From the NCBI GenBank assembly GCA_012840485.1, contig DULG01000039.1, forward strand, positions 1-40,567: 40,567 bases of DNA, read 5' to 3'. The stretch is from Clostridia bacterium. Its GTDB lineage: Bacteria; Bacillota; Thermoanaerobacteria; Thermoanaerobacterales; Thermoanaerobacteraceae. Below are positions 8,671-17,002 of this stretch, piece by piece. Numbering within the stretch: the stretch's first letter is position 1; every line of letters begins with the position of its first letter. The position numbers were made by a program, and so were the translations under genes. The notes under the pieces were generated by a model. The model ran no database searches. It saw only the letters and a list, made by a program, of their open reading frames with translations, and was not told the DNA's origin.

Positions 8671-9241
8671 TGTTGAAAAATTAGCGGAAAGATTGGCACA
8701 AAGACTGTTTATAACTCAAAATTTGAGAGATATTGAAATGGCAAAAATACAATATGGTATAAGCTTAATTTTAGGGGTAATAATTGAATTTACTGTAGTT
8801 TACGCTATTTCTTTGATATTGGGATTTGGCTTTTACACTGTAGTAATAATGCTTTCTGCTCTTTTTTTGAGAATAAATACAGGAGGAGCTCATTGTTCAA
8901 CTTATAATAGATGTGTGGCTTTTACAGCAATTTATTTCCTGCCCTTTTCGGCGTTAACGAAATTTATAAACTTGTACTTTTCCTTAAAAGTTGAATTTAT
9001 TACAAGTATATTGCTATACTTTATTGTTTTTGCGATAGTGAGGGAATATAAATTTTATAAAATTGTCATTTCCATAAGTGTTATTTTAGATACTTTATTA
9101 TTTTTTATTGGGGCAGCCTTTGGAGTTAAGATATTTTTTATAATTTCAATTAGTTTTATTTTACAATCTATAATGATTACTCCACTTGGAGGAATGATAG
9201 TATCAAGGGCTGATAGTATCCTTAAGAAATTAAAGATATAA
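8660..9241 (+). CDS. agrB: AgrB-like peptide-processing membrane protease
   Basis: 193 residues with about six hydrophobic spans. The AgrB signature RINTGGAHCSTYNRC is complete (residues 71-85), giving the catalytic His78 and Cys85 that cut AgrD and form the thiolactone. Length matches the family (about 190-210). ATG is preceded by GGAGGG at a rather short spacing and overlaps the kinase gene by 11 bases. Unlike Staphylococcus, no agrD follows immediately: the peptide gene is 251 bases further on behind its own promoter. The C-terminal motif PLGGMIVSRADSILKKLKI is basic and probably cytoplasmic. Confidence 0.93.
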   Translation: MDINVEKLAERLAQRLFITQNLRDIEMAKIQYGISLILGVIIEFTVVYAISLILGFGFYTVVIMLSALFLRINTGGAHCSTYNRCVAFTAIYFLPFSALTKFINLYFSLKVEFITSILLYFIVFAIVREYKFYKIVISISVILDTLLFFIGAAFGVKIFFIISISFILQSIMITPLGGMIVSRADSILKKLKI

Positions 9242-9398
9242 TTTTTTTAAAAAATTTTATGGATTTTTATGTAAAACAATACGAATAATGTATTTGTATA
9301 CATAAAATTAATGGGATCCAGTAGAAAATATTACAGTAATTTCATTAAAAAATGTAATTTTTAGTAAATATTTGGATATATTTAGGTGAAAAATGCAT

Positions 9399-9428
9399 TT
9401 TCGTTCCCTAAAATGACACTTTCGTTCC
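9399..9428 (+). promoter_or_regulatory. LytTR direct-repeat operator of agrD
   Basis: TTTCGTTCC occurs at 9399-9407 and again at 9420-9428, separated by exactly 12 bases (21 bases repeat to repeat). Both copies are preceded by AAATG, so the similarity extends over 17-18 bases. This is the arrangement bound by AgrA-type LytTR regulators. It stands about 30 bases upstream of a TATAAT, as expected for an activator site. Confidence 0.78.
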
Positions 9429-9457
9429 GAAATCCACACAAGAGATTTTAAATATTG

Positions 9458-9463
9458 TATAAT
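9458..9463 (+). promoter_or_regulatory. -10 element of the agrD promoter
   Basis: TATAAT lies 35 bases before the agrD start codon. No good -35 hexamer stands at the correct distance (around 9435-9440), which is typical of promoters that need a bound activator. The LytTR repeats just upstream would supply it. Confidence 0.7.
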
Positions 9464-9492
9464 TAGATTAAAGATGAGTGGAGGTGAAGTGA

Positions 9493-9624
9493 ATGAAAAA
9501 AATTCACCCACTATCGCTATTAGGAACGCTGCTTACATTTATAGGCACATTGGGGTTGGCGACGCCTGCTTGCATTGGCTGGTTTTATAAACCCCAAGTT
9601 CCTGAGATTTTGAGTAAAAAATAG
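9493..9624 (+). CDS. agrD: AgrD-like cyclic autoinducer peptide precursor
   Basis: 43-residue peptide. It has an amphipathic, partly hydrophobic N-terminal leader (MKKIHPLSLLGTLLTFIGTL), a Cys at residue 27 in ATPACIGWFY, and the acidic, Pro-containing tail KPQVPEIL that marks AgrD C-termini. By family analogy the mature signal would be a thiolactone ring beginning at Cys27, perhaps CIGWF or CIGWFY, with a few tail residues. GGAGGTG stands 7 bases before ATG. Expression from its own LytTR-controlled promoter would give positive feedback, with AgrB at 8660 as the processing enzyme. The gene is short, but the Cys plus tail pattern and the neighbouring agrB make the call strong. Confidence 0.9.
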   Translation: MKKIHPLSLLGTLLTFIGTLGLATPACIGWFYKPQVPEILSKK

Positions 9625-9704
9625 TATTTTTAAAGTTTTTTACCCTTCCCTCGTGGGTTTCAACATTTCCCCTGGGTTTTTATATATAGATTTTAAATTA
9701 TTTT

Positions 9705-9727
9705 GTGCCGATTTTTCGGCACTTTTT
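9705..9727 (+). terminator. Rho-independent terminator after agrD
   Basis: Stem GTGCCGA/TCGGCAC with a TTTT loop, followed by five T residues and a further T-rich stretch. It lies 80 bases after the agrD stop. Confidence 0.85.
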
Positions 9728-9753
9728 ATTTTTAGCAATTGTTATAAAATTTG

Positions 9754-9771
9754 TTGGCACAATTTTTGCTA
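9754..9771 (+). promoter_or_regulatory. Second sigma-54 promoter
   Basis: TTGGCAC-AATTT-TTGCTA matches the -24/-12 consensus in every conserved position, and the GG and GC doublets are ten bases apart. The start would be near 9783, about 215 bases before the P-loop/Asp23-like gene at 9999. No activator gene is next to it; the PAS activator at 337 is the only one in the window. Confidence 0.65.
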
Positions 9772-9998
9772 TAAAAGAAGTATAGAAGATAAAAGATGTA
9801 TTGACTAGCAAGAGGGAGGGGTTTATAATAAAAATTTAGAGGGATAGGATATGGGGGTATCTCCTCTTGACTTTTAAAGTAAACTGAGGTAAGAAATTTT
9901 TATGATTGAAAAACCATGTAAAAACGTATAATTAATATTATGAAATAGTTTAAAAGATTATTGAAGCAAAAATTAGTTGTGCTCAGGGGGTTGCTCTA
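9772..9998 (+). other. Long leader between the second sigma-54 promoter and the P-loop gene
   Basis: No convincing gene is seen. A hairpin is possible at about 9840-9869, where GAGGGATA faces TATCTCCTC. An 8-codon frame (MGVSPLDF) starts at 9851 after GGATAGG, but it is too short to claim. The region may be an untranslated leader. Confidence 0.4.
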
Positions 9999-10829
9999 TT
10001 GAAAGTTTATTCTTTAATAGGAGAAAGTGGAACAGGTAAAAGTCATCATGCTTCCTTTATTGCAGGAAAGTATGGAATCAGATATATAATTGATGATGGA
10101 ATTTTAATAAGGGGCAATAATATTATCGCAGGAATTTCTGCTAAAAAAGAAACCACAAAAATTGGCGCTATAAAAAGGGCATTGTTTACGGATCCTAAAC
10201 ATGTTGAAGAAGTAAAAAAAGCTATTGAAGAAGCGAAACCTGATAAAATCCTTATAATAGGCACTTCTGATAAAATGGTGGATGCTATAGCTGAAAAGTT
10301 AGGGCTTCCGCCAGTGAGTGTAAGGATATATATTGAAGATGTAGTCCCACCTAAACAGATTGAAATAGCCCGTGAAAAACGCTTGTTAGAAGGAAAACAT
10401 GTTATCCCTGTTCCAACTTTCGAAGTTAAAAAGCAGTTCTCAGGCTATTTTTTAGACCCTCTCAGGATTTTTAGGAGGAATAACAAAGGGTATTTTGAAA
10501 AAACCATTGTAAGGCCTAATTATAGTTATTTAGGTAAATATACCATTTCTGAAAGTGTTATAAATTCAATAGTGGCTCATGAACTTATTTTATTTAATGA
10601 AGTTTACAAAGTTAATAAAGTTTTGACAGAAAAAAGGCCTGAAGGTATAATTTTAAAAGTAGACGTTACAATGAGGTATGGGTACAAAATTATCCCTGTA
10701 TTAAAAGAAGCTATGAAAAATATAAAAAAACAATTGGAGTATATGACGGCCATAAATGTCCTGCAAATGGACATTTATGTAAAAAATTTGTATATAGAAA
10801 AAACAAATATTAGAGAAAAGGGTGTGTGA
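9999..10829 (+). CDS. P-loop NTP-binding protein with Asp23-like C-terminus
   Basis: 276 residues. Walker A is GESGTGKS at residues 8-15, and LIIGTSD near 86 resembles a strand preceding a switch region. The N-terminal half (to about 165) looks like a small kinase-type P-loop fold. The C-terminal part (about 175-270) has SISESVINSIVAHE-like and LKVDVTMRYGYKIIPVLKEAM blocks similar to the Asp23/Gls24 alkaline-shock domain. The start is TTG, chosen because AGGGGG stands eight bases before it and no better start exists. The gene ends one base before the NfnA start, so the two are co-expressed. Function is unknown; a link to NfnAB redox metabolism is suggested only by position. Confidence 0.8.
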   Translation: MKVYSLIGESGTGKSHHASFIAGKYGIRYIIDDGILIRGNNIIAGISAKKETTKIGAIKRALFTDPKHVEEVKKAIEEAKPDKILIIGTSDKMVDAIAEKLGLPPVSVRIYIEDVVPPKQIEIAREKRLLEGKHVIPVPTFEVKKQFSGYFLDPLRIFRRNNKGYFEKTIVRPNYSYLGKYTISESVINSIVAHELILFNEVYKVNKVLTEKRPEGIILKVDVTMRYGYKIIPVLKEAMKNIKKQLEYMTAINVLQMDIYVKNLYIEKTNIREKGV

Positions 10830-10830
10830 T

Positions 10831-13063
<2,233 letters not shown>

Positions 13064-13183
13064 AAATCCAATTTTATGCTATTTAAGTTTAATCTATCAA
13101 AATAATGTATAAGTATGTAGTAAATTTAGCATAATATTTTACTGATTTTAAAAATAATGTATACAAAATGTCAGATAAAGTAG

Positions 13184-13213
13184 ATTATGCCCTTTAATGG
13201 GCATAATTTTTTT
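13184..13213 (+). terminator. Rho-independent terminator of the nfn operon
   Basis: ATTATGCCC pairs perfectly with GGGCATAAT around a six-base loop and is followed by a T-run. It lies 120 bases after nfnB, and the stretch between shows only AT-rich sequence. Confidence 0.85.
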
Positions 13214-13308
13214 AAAAAAAATAGAAACATTACAACAAAAAGACTTTCGTAGTAAAAAAAATTGTGTTAAAATCCATATTAAAATTATTTTGTGGAGGGA
13301 GTATAAAT

Positions 13309-14559
13309 ATGCAAGAAAAGACGTTGAATCCGTTTGAAATTGCAAAGCAACAGCTTAAAATGGCTTGTGACAGGCTAGGAGTTGACCCTGTTGTATACGA
13401 GATTTTAAGTAAACCTCAAAAAGTTATAGAGGTTTCTATTCCTGTTAAGATGGATGATGGAAGTGTCAGAGTATTTACAGGCTTTAGAGCTCAACACAAT
13501 AATGTTATTGGTCCTACAAAAGGAGGAATAAGGTTTCATCCTAATGTCAATGCTGATGAGGTTAAAGCTTTAGCTATATGGATGACTTTTAAATGCTCTG
13601 TTGTAGGAATTCCTTATGGCGGAGGAAAAGGAGGAGTTGCTGTAAAGCCAAAAGAGCTTTCTAAAGAAGAATTAGAAAGGTTATCAAGAGCGTTTATTGA
13701 TGCTATTTATGATGAAATAGGTCCCAATAAAGATATCCCCGCACCAGATGTCAATACAAACAGTCAGATTATGGGATGGATGTTGGATGAGTACAATAAA
13801 ATATCTAGAAAAAATAATCCCGGCGTAATTACTGGCAAACCCTTAAGTGTAGGAGGTTCAAAAGGAAGAGTTGCAGCAACAGGTTTAGGAGTAGCTATAA
13901 CTGTAAGGGAATTAGCTAAGAAAATGGGATTAGAATTAAAAGGAGCTAAAGTAGCAGTTCAAGGCTTTGGAAATGTAGGCAGTTATACTGCTTTGATTTT
14001 ACAAAAATATGGAGCAAAAATTGTGGCTATTTCTAATAGCAGGACTTGTATTTATAGTGAGAAGGGGATAGATGTAGAAAAATTGATAGAATATAGAGAA
14101 AAAACAGAGAATATAGCTGGATTCGCTGACACTAAAGAACTTCCAAAAGAAGAGATATTCACTTTAGATGTTGACATATTTGTTCCTGCTGCATTAGAAA
14201 ATGTCATAACAAGTCAAAATGCAGATGAAATTAAAGCTAAGATAGTAGCAGAAGGTGCAAATGGTCCTACTACTCCTGAAGCAGATGAAATATTGGATAA
14301 AAAAGGTATTGTGGTAATTCCTGATATTTTGGCTAATGCTGGTGGAGTTACTGTTTCATATTTTGAATGGGTCCAAAATTTTTATGGTTTTTATTGGACA
14401 GAAGAAGAAGTTTTAAAAAGAGAGGAACAATTAATGGTTGATGCTTTTAATAGTGTATATGAAATAAGCCGCCAGTATAATGTCAATATGAGAACTGCTG
14501 CTTATATGCTCTCTATAAAGAGGGTTGCAGAGGCTATGAAAGCAAAAGGGTGGTACTAA
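13309..14559 (+). CDS. gdhA: Glutamate dehydrogenase
   Basis: 416 residues, the usual length for hexameric NAD(P)-glutamate dehydrogenase. The substrate-binding region is GGIRFHPNV and the catalytic Lys is in PYGGGKGGV (residues 102-110). The Rossmann motif is VQGFGNVGSY, followed by PAALENVI and the conserved VAEGANGPTTPEADEIL. It links 2-oxoglutarate and ammonia to glutamate. The start at 13309 is preferred over one 45 bases upstream because GTGGAGGGAG precedes it and family proteins begin near NPFEIAKQQL. It is a single-gene unit between terminators at 13184 and 14561. Cofactor preference (NAD or NADP) cannot be read with confidence. Confidence 0.95.
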   Translation: MQEKTLNPFEIAKQQLKMACDRLGVDPVVYEILSKPQKVIEVSIPVKMDDGSVRVFTGFRAQHNNVIGPTKGGIRFHPNVNADEVKALAIWMTFKCSVVGIPYGGGKGGVAVKPKELSKEELERLSRAFIDAIYDEIGPNKDIPAPDVNTNSQIMGWMLDEYNKISRKNNPGVITGKPLSVGGSKGRVAATGLGVAITVRELAKKMGLELKGAKVAVQGFGNVGSYTALILQKYGAKIVAISNSRTCIYSEKGIDVEKLIEYREKTENIAGFADTKELPKEEIFTLDVDIFVPAALENVITSQNADEIKAKIVAEGANGPTTPEADEILDKKGIVVIPDILANAGGVTVSYFEWVQNFYGFYWTEEEVLKREEQLMVDAFNSVYEISRQYNVNMRTAAYMLSIKRVAEAMKAKGWY

Positions 14560-14560
14560 T

Positions 14561-14596
14561 AAACAAAAAAAAGCCGGTTTCGGCTTTTTTTTGTTT
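14561..14596 (+). terminator. Terminator after glutamate dehydrogenase
   Basis: A 16-bp perfect stem made of AAAC, eight A and GCCG against its complement, with a GTTT loop. The A and T runs make it work in either direction. It starts one base after the gdhA stop. Confidence 0.95.
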
Positions 14597-14678
14597 AGAA
14601 AAAATTATATAATAATAATTAACAGGACAGAGAAATATGATAGTTAGTGAGTAAATAAACTCAATGTGGGTGAGGAAA

Positions 14679-15572
14679 ATGAAATATAGCGTGGAAGAAA
14701 AGGGGACAAAGGTAATTGTAAGGGGGATTGAAGACTTTAATCTCAAAGAGACTTTTGAGTGTGGGCAGTGTTTTAGATGGAATGAGGAAGAGGATGGAAG
14801 TTACACGGGAGTTGCATATGATAGAGTAGTAAATGTGAAATTAGAAGGAAATACTTTAATAATTGACAATACAGATTTAAATGACTTTTATGACATATGG
14901 TTTGATTATTTTGACTTAGGAAGGGATTACAGACAAATAAAAGAAAGTCTTTCAAAAGATCCTGTATTAAAAGAAGCGATACAATACGGACAGGGCATAA
15001 GAATTTTAAGGCAGGATACATGGGAGACACTCATTTCCTTTATAGTTTCTCAAAATAACAGAATACCTCAGATAAAAAAGGTTATAGAGAATTTGGCAAG
15101 CTCTTTTGGAAATCCAATTGAATACAAAGGGAAGGTTTATTACACTTTTCCTAAAGCAGAAGAATTAGTTATGTTTGATGTTGAGACGATTGCCCAAACA
15201 AAATGTGGCTTTAGAGCGAAATATATACTTGATGCTGCTTCCAAAGTTTTTTCCGGAGAAATAGACCTGTTAAAGTTGTTTGAATACAGTACTAATGAGA
15301 TAAGAGATATTCTTATGAGTATAAATGGGGTAGGTCCAAAAGTTGCAGATTGTGTTATTTTGTATTCTATAGGCAGGTATGATACTTTTCCTACAGATGT
15401 ATGGATAAAAAGAATTGTTGAATATTTGTATTTGAAAAGAGAAGGAACTCCTTTAGAAATTCAGTTATTTGCGATAGATAAGTTTGGAGATTTGTCTGGT
15501 TTTGCTCAACAGTATTTATTCTATTATGGTAGGGAGATGGGGAAAAAAATTTTTAACGAAAGGAAGAAATAA
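14679..15572 (+). CDS. ogg: 8-oxoguanine DNA glycosylase/lyase
   Basis: 297 residues. The N-terminal half (about 1-115) matches the OGG N-terminal domain with TFECGQCFRW. The HhH-GPD domain follows, with SQNNRIPQIKK, the helix-hairpin-helix MSINGVGPKVADC whose Lys is the expected Schiff-base nucleophile, and the catalytic Asp in FPTDVWIKR. It removes 8-oxoguanine from DNA and cuts the strand. ATG 14679 is preferred over 14664 because GGGTGAGG stands just before it. Its TAA is followed at once by the start of the DUF554 gene, so they share a transcript. Confidence 0.9.
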   Translation: MKYSVEEKGTKVIVRGIEDFNLKETFECGQCFRWNEEEDGSYTGVAYDRVVNVKLEGNTLIIDNTDLNDFYDIWFDYFDLGRDYRQIKESLSKDPVLKEAIQYGQGIRILRQDTWETLISFIVSQNNRIPQIKKVIENLASSFGNPIEYKGKVYYTFPKAEELVMFDVETIAQTKCGFRAKYILDAASKVFSGEIDLLKLFEYSTNEIRDILMSINGVGPKVADCVILYSIGRYDTFPTDVWIKRIVEYLYLKREGTPLEIQLFAIDKFGDLSGFAQQYLFYYGREMGKKIFNERKK

Positions 15573-16268
15573 ATGTTAGGAACTGTTGTAAATTCAATTG
15601 CAATAATTGTGGGTGGTACTATTGGCACTTTTCTTAAAGTAGGAATTCCGGAAAGGTTTAAAAATATAGTCATGCAGGGTGTTGCTTTAAGTGTTTTGAT
15701 AATAGGAATTTCTAGTGGGCTACAGTTTAACAACTTAATGGTAGTAATTATAAGTCTTGTGATAGGCGGTGTGATAGGAGAAGCTTTAAACATTGAAGGG
15801 TATCTCAATAAGTTAGGGGATACCTTGCAGAGAAAGTTAAGCAAAGATAACAGTTCTACGATAAGCAAAGGGTTTGTAACAGCCAGTTTAGTTTATTGCA
15901 TTGGGGCAATGGCAATTGTAGGTGCTTTGAAAGATGGACTTTCAGAAGACCACAGTATACTATTTGCTAAATCTGTTCTAGATGGAATTTCCTCAATAAT
16001 TTTTGCTTCTACTTTTGGAATAGGTGTTGTTTTTTCAGCTATTTCGGTATTTTTGTATCAAGGTTCTATTTCATTAGGTGCATCTTTTTTGCAAGGGCTT
16101 TTGACAAAACCAGTGATTGACGACATGACAGCTGTAGGAGGAGTATTGATATTTGCGATTTCTTTGAATATGTTAGAGATTAAGAATATAAAAGTGGGGA
16201 ATTTGTTGCCAGCTATTTTTATACCTATTTTTTATCAGATTTTACTAAACATGATAAAAGGATTTTAG
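15573..16268 (+). CDS. DUF554 membrane protein
   Basis: 231 residues, strongly hydrophobic, with about six to seven membrane spans. The opening GTVVNSIAIIVGGTIGTFLK, the central YCIGAMAIVGALKDGLS and the C-terminal LPAIFIPIFYQIL are typical of the DUF554 (YdfK/YqgA) family. Its biochemical role is not established. ATG directly abuts the glycosylase stop codon, with AAGGAAG as ribosome site inside the upstream gene. hutP follows after 11 bases, so the three genes are probably one operon. Confidence 0.88.
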   Translation: MLGTVVNSIAIIVGGTIGTFLKVGIPERFKNIVMQGVALSVLIIGISSGLQFNNLMVVIISLVIGGVIGEALNIEGYLNKLGDTLQRKLSKDNSSTISKGFVTASLVYCIGAMAIVGALKDGLSEDHSILFAKSVLDGISSIIFASTFGIGVVFSAISVFLYQGSISLGASFLQGLLTKPVIDDMTAVGGVLIFAISLNMLEIKNIKVGNLLPAIFIPIFYQILLNMIKGF

Positions 16269-16279
16269 GCGGTGTGAAT

Positions 16280-16693
16280 ATGAAGCCAATGAAAAGCATT
16301 GATGTGGCAAGAATTGCAATAAAAATGGCTATGTGTACAAGGGAAGAGGAAGAAATACTAAAAAACAAATATTGGCAACAAGGAGTAAAAGTTGCAGCTG
16401 TTGACTATGGTGGAGAATACGTAAATTCTATATCTAAAATTATTGAAAGAGCGGTAGTAGCGGCTAAAAGAGAAGGAATTATAGAAGACACACACGCTGC
16501 AGAAGGAGCTGTAGCAGGAGCTGCGCATGAAGCTGCTATACAAGTCATGAACAAAGCTATGGGACTTAATGTAGGTGGAAAAATAGGCATTGCCTATGCT
16601 GATGAGCATCTTTGTGTTTGTGTGTTTTTTGCTGTAGGGATGCTAAACTTAAATGAAGTGGCAATTGGACTAGGACATAGGTCATTAAAATGA
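16280..16693 (+). CDS. hutP: HutP family RNA-binding regulator
   Basis: 137 residues. The C-terminal HRSLK ending after VAIGLGHR, the DEHLCVCVFFAVGML strand and the AIKMAMC N-terminal helix match HutP, the hexameric L-histidine- and Mg-dependent antiterminator of Bacillus histidine-utilisation operons (about 148 residues). In the HutP family, residues in the DEH and GH segments bind metal and histidine. The start at ATG 16280 is favoured by GGCGGTG six bases before it. No hut genes are nearby. Its TGA stop forms the left edge of the hairpin at 16692. Confidence 0.85.
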   Translation: MKPMKSIDVARIAIKMAMCTREEEEILKNKYWQQGVKVAAVDYGGEYVNSISKIIERAVVAAKREGIIEDTHAAEGAVAGAAHEAAIQVMNKAMGLNVGGKIGIAYADEHLCVCVFFAVGMLNLNEVAIGLGHRSLK

Positions 16694-16712
16694 GGGGTTA
16701 ACCTCTCATACT
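16692..16712. terminator. Left copy of a duplicated palindromic hairpin, after hutP
   Basis: GAGGGGTTAACCTCTC can fold with one G-T pair. With CATACT it is nearly the same as 16981-17002, the right copy on the other side of the inverted-repeat element. The hutP stop TGA overlaps its first bases. Confidence 0.6.
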
Positions 16713-16976
16713 CAGACTGTTGACAAACTTTCGCAAAGGAGATATTTTGCATAAGGAGTGACTTGTTACAAAGCGGCAACAAAAAAACTTAGCAAGACCG
16801 AGGGTGGAGGCAGGGCCGAAGCCAAGGAAGGCGGAGGCGGGCACTAAGACAAGGATGTCGCCTGACGGGGTACCCTGCCGGAATCCGAAGGTCGAGCTTA
16901 GTTTTGTCGCTTTGAAACATCGGAGCGACGATGCAAAATATCTCCTTTGAATATTTTTAGCTTTGTGAACAAACTG
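16713..16976. mobile_element. Small inverted-repeat element (MITE-like) with GC-rich structured core
   Basis: The ends are an imperfect inverted repeat: CAGACTGTTGACAAAC at 16713-16728 against the complement of 16961-16976 (12 of 16 positions agree). Inside them is a perfect 19-bp inverted repeat, 16734-16752 with 16931-16949. The centre is far richer in G and C than its surroundings. The whole element is bounded by near-identical 21-22 base hairpin copies (16692 and 16981), as if its insertion duplicated a terminator. No reading frame for a transposase is present, so it would be non-autonomous. Whether other copies exist cannot be tested here. Confidence 0.6.
16769..16914 (+). ncRNA. Possible structured RNA inside the element
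   Basis: Nested complementary segments: CAAAGCG/CGCTTTG (16769/16908), AAACT-AGC-GACC with GGTC-GCT-AGTTT (16786-16799/16890-16904), GGCAGGG/CCCTGCC (16809-16815/16873-16879), AGGC/GCCT (16835/16860) and GACA-AGGA-TGTC at the tip (16848-16859). Together they give a long, bulged hairpin. Either strand could be the RNA strand. I do not recognise an RNA family; transcription is unproven. Confidence 0.4.
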
Positions 16977-16980
16977 AAAC

Positions 16981-17002
16981 GAGGGGTTAACCCCCTCATA
17001 CT
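16981..17002. terminator. Right copy of the duplicated palindromic hairpin, after the subtilase gene
   Basis: GGGGTTAACCCC is a perfect 12-bp palindrome within GAGGGGTTAACCCCCTCATACT. On the minus strand it begins at the TGA stop of the subtilase gene (16996-16998). It is probably that gene's terminator and is a near-duplicate of 16692-16712. Confidence 0.6.

Noticed and set aside
13099-13163. Direct repeat AAAATAATGTATA (13099-13111 and 13151-13163) as a regulatory site for gdhA.
   Set aside because: It is very AT-rich, lies upstream of a terminator and more than 140 bases from the gdhA start, and similar words occur elsewhere.
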